55,729 bases of DNA from contig NW_026971099.1 in assembly GCF_963678635.1 (NCBI RefSeq), forward strand, positions 1 through 55,729, in the 5' to 3' direction. The stretch comes from Symsagittifera roscoffensis (lineage: Eukaryota > Xenacoelomorpha > Acoela > Convolutidae). Each line of letters starts with the position of its first letter. Position 1 is the stretch's first letter. The position numbers and the translations under genes were made by a program. This document shows positions 1 through 11,555 of the stretch, one piece after another. A model generated the notes under the pieces. The model was not told where the DNA came from, made no database searches, and saw nothing but the letters and a program-made list of their open reading frames with translations.

Positions 1-660
1 AAGTTACTACTTATTGGCCGCCCCTGGATGAACATGTTCGTTCGAGTTTTGCAGAAAGTTGCAAAAATTAGAGTCCTTATTTACAAAATTTAATCAATTT
101 TCATGGATTTCATGTACAAAAAATAATCCATTATATTGAAAATAAAAATGGATTATAATCAATTATAATGGATTATAATGGATTTGAAATTTTCCAAAAT
201 AATCGATTATAATCGATTAAAAATTGATTACGTGGTCTAAATTTGACATGATAATCGATTGTATAGACAACATTTTAGTCAACGAAAATACATTATAATC
301 GATTATTACCCATGAAACTTCGGTGCGGGTTACGCTCAAAACTGAGCTAATATTATCAACAATTAAAATAAATTTATAATTTTTTTTCGAAGATTTTGTG
401 TTGCCAATTTATTTACCTCGAAAAAAGGACTCACATCTGAGGTTCCAGTCTTTGTTTCTGCTATTTTTCCCCACCAATCTTCCGTCGCAGAATGCTTTTG
501 CCTCAAATTTTATACCTTGAATTGGCTTTTTGCTATTATTTTACATTGATGATAATATTTTCCCTGAAGCGCTACGACAAAATCGTTTAACTGCTTAGAA
601 AGCATTCGGTTCCTAAATTTTAAAAAAAACAGACAGTTATTTTTAAAAATCGTCAACAAA
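1..660. other. AT-rich intergenic sequence, no gene seen
   Basis: No open frame of useful length and no recognisable motif apart from the short palindromic repeats described separately at 121-310. Frequent poly-A and poly-T runs. I see nothing coding here. Confidence 0.6.
121..310. repeat. Cluster of AATCGATT-type palindromic repeats
   Basis: The words ATAATCGATTATAATCGATT, AATTATAATGGATTATAATGG and close variants recur several times within about 190 bases. The core AATCGATT is its own reverse complement, so the stretch can fold on itself. It may be a degenerate short tandem repeat; no function is assigned. Confidence 0.55.
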
Positions 661-663
661 AAA

Positions 664-854
664 AAGTCAGAAGAAACAAAAAGATAAGTAGCCTTAACAC
701 ATACAAAAGAGTGGTAAAAACATCAGAGGCTAACTAATGAAGAACAGATTTGAAGTGCTTACAAGACTATCTTTATCAAAGCAAAGCCCTGAAAATTTTG
801 ACTGGCACTCAATTGATGTTGATTAGTTGTTTGACAATTATTCATCAAAAACTT
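664..854 (+). repeat. 190-bp dispersed direct repeat, copy 1
   Basis: Starts around AGTCAGAAGAAACAAAAA and matches 1262-1450 in the same orientation through GAGTGGTAA, GAAGTGCTTA/TAAGTGCTGA, AAAGCCCT and TTGATTAGTTG. Many substitutions separate the two, so they are old. The open frame at 750-1049 overlaps this copy but has no counterpart in the other, so it is not treated as a gene. Confidence 0.65.
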
Positions 855-1261
855 ACAGTAGACTGTACGTTTTGTCAAATTGTCAAATTGTTTTATTTTT
901 ACCGAGATTTCAATCACCCAAAACTAAAAAGAAACGTTAAAGACTTCTTTGATCAGAGCGCTATAAATTTTAAGTTTCAAGAAATGAGCTCTTCCTTGTC
1001 CATTTTTTTAAAATTTAGATTGAAAAATTTTTCGAATGCTCTGAACTAGCTAAACATCATCAAATTATGGTTTTGTTGGATCCTTATTTGTCCTGTCAAA
1101 ACTAGATGCAAAAGGCCAACGACAAACGAAGAAGATGGTCACTGAATACAACAAGATATAGCTTAAGAAACCGAGAGTGACGTTCTACAGTTTCAGCATA
1201 TAAATTTTAAAGGATTCAACTATCCGGAAAAATCTTCATAAAATGGCCATAAGTATCTAAG

Positions 1262-1450
1262 AGTCAGAAGAAACAAAAAATTAAGTAGAATTAAAACACA
1301 AGAAAGGAGTGGTAAGGAAGATCGAAAGCTAACAAAAGAAGAGAAGATTTTAAGTGCTGAAGAAATATCTGTATCAAAGAAAAGCCCTTCAAGTTTCGAC
1401 TGCCAGTCAACTGATATTGATTAGTTGCTTAAAATCTAATCAACAAAAAA
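1262..1450 (+). repeat. 190-bp dispersed direct repeat, copy 2
   Basis: Diverged partner of 664-854, about 600 bases downstream in the same orientation. It ends just before the reverse-transcriptase remnant at 1503, so it could be the 5' part of that LINE, duplicated; I see no reverse-transcriptase motif inside it. Confidence 0.6.
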
Positions 1451-1502
1451 TGGTTGTAGCACAAGCACAGGTGCCAACGTGTTTTTGAAAAGCCCAGTCA
1501 GG

Positions 1503-2094
1503 AGCAGAGCTGAGATTTACATCAATCCTGTGGAGACACTTGTTATTTACACGACCGATGAATTTAGAATAACACGATAGATGAATAAGTACTTCAGAAA
1601 AGAAGATACACTGAACGAAACCAAAGAACTTATAACAGAAAAATAATTAATATTAGAATGGATGGAAAATAATAAACCTCAAACAAACAAAAGAAAAACA
1701 CAAATAATGATTATCACGGGGTTTTTAAAAATTTAAAATTTTTACCTGGAACCATAACACGACAGAAATAAAAAGTGCAGTTAAACACCTGGGACTAATT
1801 TTGGATCAAAAGGTTGCCTTCAACCAACATATTGAATCATTCAGAAAAAATGCAATCGATTCACCTACACTTTTTATCAAACAAGACAGCTTCTCAGCTC
1901 ATCTGTTCTCATTAGAAAATACTAGCAGTTTATACAACCAATATATCAATATGGTGTGTTGGTATACGAAGTTGCCAATCAAACCGCTACAAAAAATTTG
2001 CCAGTTTAAAATTTTTTTAATTCGAATTGCGCTTCGCCTCAAAAAAACACAAGAAATATGGAAAAAAAAGAAAAACACAGGAATGGCAAAGTGA
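1503..2094 (+). pseudogene. Decayed non-LTR retrotransposon (LINE) reverse transcriptase fragment
   Basis: Conceptual translation gives the C-terminal part of a LINE-type reverse transcriptase in the right order. Frame 3 from about 1503 has a block ending VIYTTDEF (1542-1565) at the place of the catalytic Y-A-D-D, then LNETKELI and, after a TAA, LEWMENNKPQTNKRKTQIM (1653-1709), the usual W..N.L..N..KT block. After a +1 shift near 1735, frame 1 continues with VKHLGLILDQKVAFNQHI (1777-1830), the conserved LGL.LD....H thumb motif of Jockey/CR1-like elements, and stays open to 2094. At least two in-frame stops, one frameshift and loss of one catalytic Asp show it is dead. Nothing upstream resembles an endonuclease. 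The family call is established knowledge; the clade is not resolved. Confidence 0.7.
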
Positions 2095-2979
2095 ACAACT
2101 TTATTTCAAAGCATGAATTAGACAAATCAATCGAATATGGTCACTATATAATTCTCTAATTGATTTCAATATGAATATCATAAAAGAAATTTTTAATTGA
2201 GCCTAAACAGTCTAAAGACAACCTAATACACAAAATCAGAGAAACTTATTCAATTGATTGCGACTACTTCAACAAATTGTTTTGGTGAAGAAGTATTGAG
2301 ATATTTTCTCCAAGAAAATCATTGAACCAAAAAGCGTACATTCGAGAAAAAAAACATCGTTTTAGTTGAAATAAAACAAATATTATAAAATATAAATTTC
2401 AAGTCTGAAAACTGTTTTTTTTGCTGTTTTTCTTTGCTCGTATATATTTCTGAAAAAAATATATAAATAAAATGCAAAAAAAAGTGAAGAGTAAAGTTTC
2501 GAAATCTGGGTTTTTTTCTGGATAAATATTTCATTGAATAAAAAATTAGGTCTTTATAAGATAGTATTTATTAGAAAGATCTCGGCGCTTCAACAGGTTG
2601 AATTACTTTTTGCGCTTGCTCAAGTTGGTGCTCTTTCAACGATAAGTTTTCTCTATTGTTGGATAATCGCATAAATTGAAACAAATTTTTACTTAGGACG
2701 TCAAATACATTATTCACCAGCTCGCAAAATCACACAATGGTTCGCTGAGACCAGCACGGCTAGAAAGAGTAGACCTTTTTATATGTCCCTGATTTTAGCC
2801 CCATCAAAATATGTTGGCCAATATTAAAGCTCCAATGAAGACTGTGAAAATCAGCCCTACAATAAATACCTTTCTCCTTCATACGTGTTTTATACAATTC
2901 TAAGCGTAGGAGGATTGTCATTTGCACTGAACAAAAAGGAGCGCCGAGAGAATATCACGTTTGTTAGTAAAATTAGCAG
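2095..2979. other. Non-coding stretch after the LINE remnant
   Basis: AT-rich sequence that may include the 3' part of the LINE, but I find no RNase H motif and no clear 3' tail. A short reverse-strand frame at 2319-2534 is low complexity (Phe/Lys/Ser) and is not supported as a gene. Confidence 0.5.
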
Positions 2980-3551
2980 CAAAAAGTTCGGACAGACAGA
3001 ATTAATTAAAATGAGCAATCAGCGCTTTTCGACACATTTTTGCATGCAAAACCTGAAGCCGAACAACCTTGAATTTTTTGTCAGACCAAATTCAAAATGC
3101 GAGATCGTCGATTATCCCATGATTATGCTAGCCTAATTTTTAAATACTGCGATGAACATGCAGATTTTACTGTAAAACATTTCGACGCTTCGGATGCAAT
3201 TGCCCGCCGTGGTTATAGGATTTGAGCGAAATTCGGATCTAGTTAACAATCTCCCCCCCCCCTCTATTGTATCTACTAAAGAATCTCCAGCCCTGTAAAT
3301 AAAAACAGTAAACTCGCACTATAGCATTGTATGTAAATTCGAATTTTGCTGCATTCTGATTGGTCGAAAGTTCGCTGCAAGTAATCGTATTAACGATCTC
3401 CTCCCCTTTCTTGAAAGGGGGATTGTTAAGTAGATCCCGTAACTTTGCTTTATGAACTTTCGACCTTGTGTTTATTTCAGTTTTAATTTCCGTTGATGTC
3501 TAGACAGTTGCTCTTTTTAATTAATTTTGTCTGTCCGAACTTTTTGCAACT
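2980..3551. mobile_element. Small fold-back element with nested inverted repeats
   Basis: An outer inverted repeat of about 40 bases, AGTTCGGACAGACA then AATTAATTAAAA and GAGCAA, lies at 2984-3021 and is mirrored at 3510-3551 with few mismatches. An inner pair, GGATCTA.TTAACAATC followed by a C-run, lies at 3234-3264 and is mirrored at 3410-3438. Between them are a poly-C run (3252-3263) and a hairpin CCCCTTTCTTGAAAGGGG near 3402. The nested arrangement suits a fold-back or MITE-like non-autonomous transposon. I see no target-site duplication, so the boundaries are approximate. The 83-codon frame at 2885-3136 crosses the outer repeat and is probably chance. Confidence 0.55.
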
Positions 3552-4924
3552 CTTTATAGAAAGCAGTGATTCTGTTACAATGCCAAAACTTTTGAAATTC
3601 TACTAAAAAAAACGTCTCAAACTTGTCAGTCATGATTAGACTTTTGAAACCAAGTTGCTAAGAAAAATTTCAGTGTCGAGAAAAGCTGGTCTGAATTCTA
3701 TTGCTATTTAGACTCAAGTTAAGTGGAAAAAGCGAGTACTTTCTCTTGAGTTAGACAAGGAGCTCTTTCCATAAATAGCTAATAAGCCTGCGTGAAATAA
3801 CTTTTCAATATAATTTTCAAATATTATAGTTTTCAGAAATAGTTAAGAAAGTATAAACTAGTTAACAAAATATAGAAAAAAACTATAACTTTTCGCTTTT
3901 TATATCAATTTGCAATGCTAGATATGGTCAAAACTCTGTGTTACTTGCAGATTACTGGTGATTTTATAATTCATTAATTAAGATTAGTTGGTGAGGTTGG
4001 TGTAGGCAGTAGCGGATTTAGAGGGGCACCTTCATGGATTCAACCCCGAGCGTACCCAATATTTTGAGATATCAATTTTTGGTGACGGACCCTATCAAAT
4101 TTCTGAAGGCGGCTGATGGCGGTTAATTGCTGAAAAGCGGCTATAAAATTTCTGAAGGTGCCAATATATACTTACTATGAGGGGAAACCGTGAGCCGTAA
4201 AAACACGATTTTTCGACAAACTTTTCCAAAAAGTGCCTACTGTTTTTTTTCAAAAATTTGCCTGTGGCGCAGAAATTTCGACATAGGAGTGTCTTTTTAG
4301 TGATTTGTGAGAGCTCGGAAAATCAATTTGGTCGACCTAAAAAAAAGATTTTTTAGGTTGAATTTTTTTTTTGAAAAAGTGTCGCCTTTTCAAGAAAAAT
4401 ATAGATCCGACCCTGGGTGTGGGTATAGTCAAACCAAATGTGCACAGAGGAGTTTCTGACAAGGGTTAAAAAAGTTTGCGAAAAGTAAATCGCGTTGTTT
4501 CAATCTGTTGTATGTTTTGAAAAAACTTTAGGTTTCTAATTGTTGCAGCTAATTACAACTCAATGCTCTATATTTTCAAGCATCAACCTAAACAAAATGC
4601 AACAACAAAAAAGAAATGCACTTTTTATTGATTTTTTCATGCTCAAATAAAATCAATTAGATTTTTTTCGTCCAATGCGATTTCTAAAATCAATAAATTA
4701 TTTCGTTTTTCATTCTTCCTGAGGTAGACCAAAATCTCTGCTCCACCAATAAATTATTTCACTCGGAATTTCTTGAGGAGATTAATAAGATATAGGTTTC
4801 TATTGAAATCCTTCGTTTAAGTTTGCATACATTTGTACGCAAACAGAAGCAGAAAGTCTAAAATTTTCAGGATATAGGGAAGTAATTGGCATCAAAAAAC
4901 TTAACAACGACGGACGAAAACAGA
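3552..4924. other. Non-coding AT-rich sequence
   Basis: No recognisable coding or repeat signal over about 1.4 kb apart from homopolymer runs. A TTTTCAG splice-acceptor-like string at 4864-4870 precedes the candidate exon described next. The 70-codon reverse-strand frame at 4800-5012 lies opposite that exon and looks like its shadow. Confidence 0.5.
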
Positions 4925-5139
4925 ATGCCAGAAAAAAAACCAAAGCCGGAAGAAACAGTTCCAGAAGCAAAAACAATGCCGAAAAAAGTTTGCCTTGATC
5001 CCGGTAAGTCAAATTGTTTAAGTAACTTCATTAAGTATCGCCGTTTGCAGGATCAGGATTGAGATACAAAAACAGTAGAACCAAAAAAACTTTTGGAAAG
5101 CCTGGGAAAATTACAATTAGTCATTTTAATCTGCGGTAA
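4925..5139 (+). CDS. Candidate two-exon small gene, 55 codons, function unknown
   Basis: Exon 1 (4925-5003) starts at ATG and encodes a Lys/Pro/Glu-rich segment beginning MPEKKPKPEETVPEAK. It ends at a strong donor, CCG|GTAAGT. A 47-nt intron (5004-5050) closes with TTTGCAG. Exon 2 (5051-5139) continues in phase through a Lys/Arg/Gly-rich segment to TAA. A second acceptor-like string, AAATTTTCAG, ends at 4870, 54 bases before the ATG, where a 5' UTR splice or trans-splice could fall; reading through from it in the same frame meets a TAA at 4883. Another in-phase 3' exon is possible at 5311-5387 (acceptor TTGCTTAAG). No family is recognised. The composition is low complexity and there is no homology support, so this is a weak call that rests on the joint phase of the splice signals. 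Confidence 0.25.
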
Positions 5140-5240
5140 CAACCTTGTGATTGTAATTTCCAAATAATCACGGTTTCAAAAAATTTTGAATATTTTTCTA
5201 AAATTTTATTCAAACGAGTTGACCCATCAAATGCAGATCA

Positions 5241-5268
5241 GTTGTTATTGTTGATGTTGTTGTTGTTA
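5241..5268 (+). repeat. (GTT)n microsatellite, imperfect
   Basis: GTT units with GTTATT and GATGTT interruptions over about 28 bases. Confidence 0.7.
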
Positions 5269-5438
5269 TATACATGATGAAATCTTGAAAAGTTTTTATC
5301 GTTGCTTAAGGTCAACATCCACAAAACAACGCAGAAGAGAACCCAATTAACACAGCTCTTTTGACAGGCAGATATAATCAACCTGGTTAGTATTTTTTTG
5401 CATTAACCGCATTTCATATGAATCAATTCATGATTATA

Positions 5439-6168
5439 CAGTGCTGATTTAAATTAACTGGGCAAAACGAGCTAAACTTTATATTTAAAACGCGTTTTTC
5501 TCAATTTGGTTTGAGTTTAGCTGAAAATTTATGATGACAAAACTTGCTTAAAATTTTAGCAGAATTTATATGGTGCAATTTGTTTTGCGAATTTCGGGCT
5601 CAAAATTTTACCCCAAAAATGGGTCATTTTGGCTTTTCTTAGTTAACCAAAAATTACGCCAAAAATACCCAGTCAATCACAGACATAAATATATCAACGT
5701 GAGCCTCTTACGTAGCCCCACAAACTTTGAGAAGGGTATATTCTCCAAAACATTGTATAATTTAATTTATTTTTGTTTGATAGACAAAAAAGGTAGTTTT
5801 ATTACATAAAATACTAACTTTTTATTTAAAAACAATTTTTGAACAATTTGCAATTCATTTTTGAGAATTTACCCTTCTTAAAGTTTCTTGGACTACGTAA
5901 GGCGCTCTCTTTGATATAATTATGTCTGTGATCGACTGGGTATTTTTGGCGTAATTTTTGAGTAACTAAGAAAAATCAAAATGACCAATTTTTGGGGTAA
6001 AATTTTGAGCCCGAAATTCGCTAAACAAATTAAACCATATTAATTCTGCTAAAATTTTAAGTATGTTTTGTCTTCATAAGTTTTCAGCTAAACTCAAACC
6101 AATTGAGAAAAACACGTTTTAAATTTCAAGTTTAACGCGTTTTGTCCGGTTAATTTAAATCAGCACTG
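5439..6168. mobile_element. 730-bp Tc1/mariner-like MITE with ~310-bp terminal inverted repeats
   Basis: The left end CAGTGCTGATTTAAATTAAC (5439-5458) is mirrored exactly at the right end, GTTAATTTAAATCAGCACTG (6149-6168). The arms pair over roughly 5439-5755 and 5855-6168 with scattered mismatches and small indels, leaving a ~100-bp loop. Both ends are flanked by TA (5437-5438 and 6169-6170), which fits the TA target-site duplication of Tc1/mariner elements, as does the terminal CAGT. No transposase frame is present, so it is non-autonomous. The 79-codon open frame at 5570-5809 lies in the left arm and runs into the loop; it is not supported as a gene. Confidence 0.85.
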
Positions 6169-6369
6169 TATCTGTTTTCTTGATAATAAACGTGTTGAAT
6201 GTTCTGAGAGATGACACTTTATCGATGAGCCCGGGCTGAGATGTTCGACTCATGATTCGACCAAAATGTTAGACTGATATCCGAATTAAGTCGGAAATTA
6301 AGACGGTCGAACGAAAACTTCATTTGAACTGCTAGTCCAACTGTCTAATTGGAGTAGTGCTGTGATTGA

Positions 6370-6508
6370 AATAGCTATTCTATATTTTTTTGGAAAAAAA
6401 AACAAGATTCATCAAGAAATTTGTCTGCGAAGAAAAAATTATATTTGACCCTGATTTCTCTGAAATATTGACAAGAGACTACTCTAATAACTCTAAAATT
6501 TGGACTAT
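6370..6508 (+). repeat. Left half of a dispersed repeat, interrupted by the giant inverted repeat
   Basis: The stretch TTCTCTGAAATATTGACAAG followed by AGACTACTCTAATAACTCTAAAATTTGG matches 23125-23165 (CTCTGAAACATTGAAAAGAGAC...CTAAAACTTGG). At 23166 that copy continues into sequence that in this locus is only found at 19187 and beyond, on the far side of the giant inverted repeat. Confidence 0.5.
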
Positions 6509-8599
6509 AGTTATTAGTAGTATTGTATCGTGTCCCGGATCCTAAGGGGAATCCTTCCTAAGGGGGGTCCTCACGTAAAACAAAATCCTAGGAAAGGGGT
6601 CCGTAATTTTTTGGAGGACCCTCATTCTAGGATTTTGTAAACGAAAGAAATTTTCCACCCAAAAAGCAGAAGACCTCCTACTTAGGATCTTGCTAAGCTT
6701 AGCTTAACAACAAGGGACACGATACAAATTTCTTTCTAACTCCAATTTTTGGGGTCCTAGTTATTGGTCCTGGTTAATTATATGAATCATATTAGTTGTT
6801 ACATTTGTTTCGGGCAAATAAACTTTTGATCTAGTTGAAATTGGTTAGTGAAAGTAGAATTGACTTTTATGGTATATAATAAAAAGTCGCCGGCGATTTT
6901 GGTAACGTAGCTTAACTGTTGGCAGCAGTAAACTAATTCCCTAACTTGACCTATACTTTATGGTGAAAAGGCAGTAAATTGAAATAACTCTCCAAAGGCG
7001 GCGGCCGTTTCTGGGCAAGTTACAGCAAATGACAAATTTGCCAAATTTTGAAAACAGAAAAATCAAATTAGAGGGAACTTGGTGTTTTTAAGATATTGAT
7101 AATTGATTTATACAGTTTAGAGGGTTTTCACCATACATAAATTTCAAAATTTCAAACCGGGGAAGAACATTATTCTGTGTTTCTCTAGAGGGGAATGGAA
7201 ATTGCAATGGGGAAAGCACGAGTTGAAAAAGAAAAAAGGGAAAAGAAAAAGAAAAAAAATGCACCGAGCTTTTGTCAAACACTTGGTGCATTTCTACAAA
7301 ACAAAAGTGTTTCTGGTAGTTCATTTGGTTAATTACCTCTGCAAACTGGACAAGTCTAAAAGTATCTTCTAGGTATCTTTTATCTCCACTGGCTGACATT
7401 TAGCAGTTTGAAGAGGCGTTGGAAAAAACATTGAATTAAGGAAAAACCGAGTTACTCCAATTGATTTAGAAATAATTCGATAAATGTATATGTCCTTTAC
7501 ACAAACTTATTATGAAAGTTCTAACAAAGAATATTTAACTAACTTTTTCGCATTTTTTGTTACATCTAATAACATTATGTGTGACGTTTCAATTCATTTG
7601 AGACCTTATGGTGTCTTAATTGGTATGAAAAACAGATCCTTGGAAAAGTACTTGAACGACTCCAAGTTTTTATGATTGCACGCTTTTTGCACGATGCAGC
7701 CGGATTTAAACATGAACTGATCAACAGTGTACAACTTACTGTTATAATATCTTGCCTGGGAGCTATAACCTCAGCTTTCTGGGCCATTCGAAGCGAATAG
7801 TTTTCTGTCTTTCCAATAACTTAAAAAACCAAAAGTGTAACATTGAATACCTTACCTGCACAATGTTATGCAGTTAGCTTTTGAATACTGACAGTCCTTA
7901 GCTCTGTCATGTGCACACCGCCATATGTCTACGAACCATCGATCTCAAATAAACTTACTTTTTCCTCTGCCTGAATAAAAATTTGAATTTTGAGAAATAA
8001 ATAACTAGAAATTTGAAAACTTTTCAGCAGTCTCTTTTTAGTTTATGGCCTTGAATGGTTTCACGGTTTGGATAGCGTTAAATTGAGCCGTTCGGTAATT
8101 CAAGTAAAACTTGCTGACTTTCTGGTGTGCCTATTTATCCTTTATCAAATGATTTAATTACATATATATTTTCTGACATACTTATTTTTTCCTTATTCTT
8201 TTTTGTTCAAATACTTCCTCACATAGTTTATTACTCCATCTAACTTTTAAATTTTACTTTTTATTTAATTCTGATTTTCTTTGGGTATTTTCCTTTTCAC
8301 TCGATTACTGTCAAGCTTTGATTTATTTTCATTTACTTAACTTTATTTTACTTAATGTACCTAATTTCATACTTATTTAAAACCTAAAAACTAACTTACC
8401 AGCACACTTTTTACTCACTTACTAACATACATACACTTTACACAGTTGCATACAAACATACACACATACGTGGATACACACAGACAGACAGAACAACAAG
8501 CATACATCACTTTACTTTGCATACCTTTACTTCTTTTACTTGATTCTTTTATTTTTTCTACGTGATTCGTTTTTACTCAAACCCACCTAATTATTTTAT

Positions 8600-9900
8600 T
8601 TTGGTGGTTTTTCGTTTGGACTTGATGAATGAATGGCTTGATGCATGGATTGTTTGATGGAGGGAGGGTTGGTTAGATAAACGAATGAATCGATGGTTGG
8701 ATGGATGGTTGAACTTCTGGGCTGATCGAAGACTGATAGAAGAATGATTAAAAAGATGTTTGGACGGATAACTTGCTGGATAGACAATAGTCAGCTAGAT
8801 GATGCACAGCTAGATGGATGGATGGCAGGATCTATTAATGCTTGGCTGAATAGCTTGATAAACGACTGAATGGATAATTGGCTCGGAGGATGGATGGCAG
8901 GATGGATGGTTGGCAGGGTTCAACCATGCGTGGTTGAATGACTAAACAGTTATTTGGATGGATTGGTGAGTGGTATTTTAGGCTTCTGAATGGATGGATA
9001 GGTTGGTGGACGAGAAAATGACTGATCGCTGGACGTCTAGTTGAATAGCTAGACAGATCAATTTTTGGTGAACGGATAGCCGGGAGTAACAGGTTATATG
9101 GATGGATGGCTGATTGCATGGATGGACAGTTGATTAGATTAAAAATTTTTCGTTGAATACATATGTTAGTAGCTAGCTGGTTATTCAGATGGATGGAAAG
9201 ATTAATGCCACATGGCTGAATGACTAATGAATAGATAGTTTTGTGGATGAATGGATGATAAAATGATTGGGTGGCTGAAAGGATGGACGATGAGTTGATA
9301 GATTGCAGCTGTATGGTTGGTTGGATGGATCAATGAATGAATAATGGCTCATTGTATAAATGGATGTATTGCTGCCTGGGTAGTTATATGGATGGGAAGA
9401 CTGATGCCGCTTGGACGGATGGCTGATTGGATATTTGGCTTTGTGGATGAGTGGATAAAAAGATGTTTGGATGGCTGAAAGGATGAACGATGAGCACATA
9501 GATTGCTGCTGTATGGATAGTTGCATGTATCAATGGATGTTATAATGGTTTGTCGGATGAATGGATGCATGGCTGACTTGGTTGTTAGATGGACGGATAG
9601 ATTGATGGCGCTTGGGTGGATGACTGAGTGGATAGATATCTTTATGAATGGATGGATGATAAGATGTTTCCTGTGGCTGAAAGATTGGACGATGAGTACA
9701 TAGATTGCTGATGTATGAACGGTTGGACGGAATAATGGATAAATGAATGGCTCGTTGGATGACGCGATGGTTGGTTGACTGGTTATATAGTTGCTTGATG
9801 ATTGGTTGAATGGTTGCTTGAAAGGTTAAAAAGATGGACGTTTTTACTAGCGGCGAATGGCTTGATAGATTGCAAATGGCTTGATAGGTGGCCAGATATT
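8600..9900 (+). repeat. Degenerate (ATGG)n minisatellite tract, left arm
   Basis: GATGGATGGATGG-type words with frequent TGGCTGA, TGGTTGG and GATTG variants. Reading frames across the tract translate as Ile/His/Pro/Ser repeats on the reverse strand and Met/Asp/Trp/Gly repeats forward, as expected for a 4-bp repeat rather than genes. A second period of about 200 bases is superposed at 9186-9790. Confidence 0.85.
9186..9790 (+). repeat. Higher-order ~200-bp repeat inside the ATGG tract, three units
   Basis: The landmark AGATTGCAGCTGTATGG near 9300 recurs as AGATTGCTGCTGTATGG near 9500 and AGATTGCTGATGTATGA near 9702. Each is preceded by GGCTGAAAGGATGGACGATGAG-type sequence and followed by ATGGATCAATG-type sequence, giving a ~200-base unit. 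Confidence 0.65.
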
Positions 9901-10060
9901 TGAATCTAGGACTGAATGTAAAACCTATGTACTACACTACTCTATGCTGCCCTGTTCTCTTTAGTCATTACTGTATACGTTATAGCTAAACATCCAAACA
10001 TATCCAAAGGGCATTTTTACATCAAAAAGATGGCAAATAAATGTCACAAGCATTTAAATG

Positions 10061-11555
10061 AAGCAACAAAATTACTTATTATCTAGCAAGCAAAAAACAA
10101 TTAGCAAACTTTCAAACACTTGTCAGACATTAGAAGATGACTCTTAAAAAATTTTTTTTAAAAAGCCTTCAAAAACTGACGAAATTCTGATTGGAGTTAA
10201 TTGTTCAGCTTTTTTGTCATTAGATACTTGGTAGCACGTGTTGTTGCAGTAGCCTGCAGTGGTTTTGTTCTAAAGACGATAACATTAATCATATGCATTA
10301 AGTAGAATAATCAGACGAAATTTATAAACCTTCCTTCTCAAAATTTGGAAAAAAAGTATGTGATTTTAGTTTTAAGATGTAGCTTTTTATCTTTTAGTTA
10401 AACTTTACAGAGTACCACTGTTAAATCGAAGGGGTCTCCAGAGTCTGAAAACTTAATGATTAGGCTTTAAAATATTTATTCGTTTCAAACTCAATGACTT
10501 GACATTTGAGAGGTAATGAAGAGCAATAATAAGGTTACTAAGGGTAAAACTATTGATAATTTGTTTCGTAAAAGCTGAACCTTGTTACCTTATGCAATTA
10601 GGATGCTCACTAAGTTTTTAGAAATAAGACAAATAAATGAACGGAATCTTAGATATTTTTTTTGTTTTATCCAGTTTTTCTTTTTTTGAAAACAAAAAAT
10701 ACCTATTCGTTTTACTGTGTCAATTGAACAATTTAAAACAATCATAATCAATTCGTAACTTCGACAACGTACTAACATTAAATGATTGATTTCTGTTTGA
10801 AGCAAGGTCAACTGTTTTTTTTAATAGCGTTTTCAGTTCAAGTGTTTTGCAATTCTAGTGTTATTAGTTTCGAACGAACTTTAAAATTAAGTGATTCAAG
10901 GCACCAGCTCCAATCTTTTTGTAATCAAGCAATGAGGATTGATGTAAAATGTTTCAAGTTGTGAAATGGATATGAAACCTTGAGACGTCTTTGTTTTGGA
11001 CAAAAACTTTGACTGAAGAATGAAATTGCTGAAAGTTTTTAAAAACAATTGATGTAGTTATGCTTTGCTTTGTTTATTGTGTTATCTGGCGTCAACCTAT
11101 TGGTAGCTTGCCTTAAAATAAATGAGTGAACAAACTCAAAATTTACTTGAAAATAACTTTAAAAAGTTTCAGTTAATGGTTTAATGGTTGTATTTTGGAT
11201 TATGGCCAAAGTAAAGTGATTTTGAGTGTTTTGGTGTGCAGTCATCTAATAAATTGGAGTTTTGTAAGTGTCAAAATTCGTAATGAAAAGACCCTTATAG
11301 AGTATGTTGGTTCATTTTTGTTTGAAGTAGCAGCATAAAAAGATTTTCAAGTTGTTTTTTTAATAAGTCAAAGCTTCCAAAAAGTAATAGTTCTGCAAAA
11401 AAATTTAAAATGGCTGAAAATAATAACCTTTTCAAATGAGCGTGAATTGTCCCATCTGCATACAAAAAAAACAATCAGCTTTGATTTATCTTCGACAGAT
11501 TTAGAGAATTTGGATCGATACAAACCAGCCTAACAATAAATTCTTAAGGCTGCAG
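10061..11555. other. Loop of the giant inverted repeat, non-coding part
   Basis: AT-rich sequence between the arms with no partner in the window. Frames at 10590-10811 (reverse) and 10782-10964 (forward) are short, without recognisable domains, and overlap each other, so no gene is called. Confidence 0.5.

Larger units (their letters stand above)
6509..10060 (+). repeat. Left arm of the giant inverted repeat
   Basis: Outside to inside: a CCTAGGA-containing block (6530-6720), a block with GTCGCCGGCGATTTTGG (6880-6905), the TCTAACAAAGAATATTTAAC block (7500-7540), an AT-rich stretch with TACATACACTT-type words (8400-8500), the ATGG tract (8600-9900) and an inner block ending near 10060. Short open frames at 7088-7399, 7484-7675 and 7575-7787 have partly open counterparts in the other arm but no recognisable domain. 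Confidence 0.75.

Noticed and set aside
7484-7675. A 63-codon frame with a homologous 62-codon frame on the other strand at 17932-18120
   Set aside because: The pair reflects the inverted-repeat arms. About 16 of 62 residues differ with only slightly more nucleotide changes, so most changes alter the protein; that is not what selection on a gene would leave.
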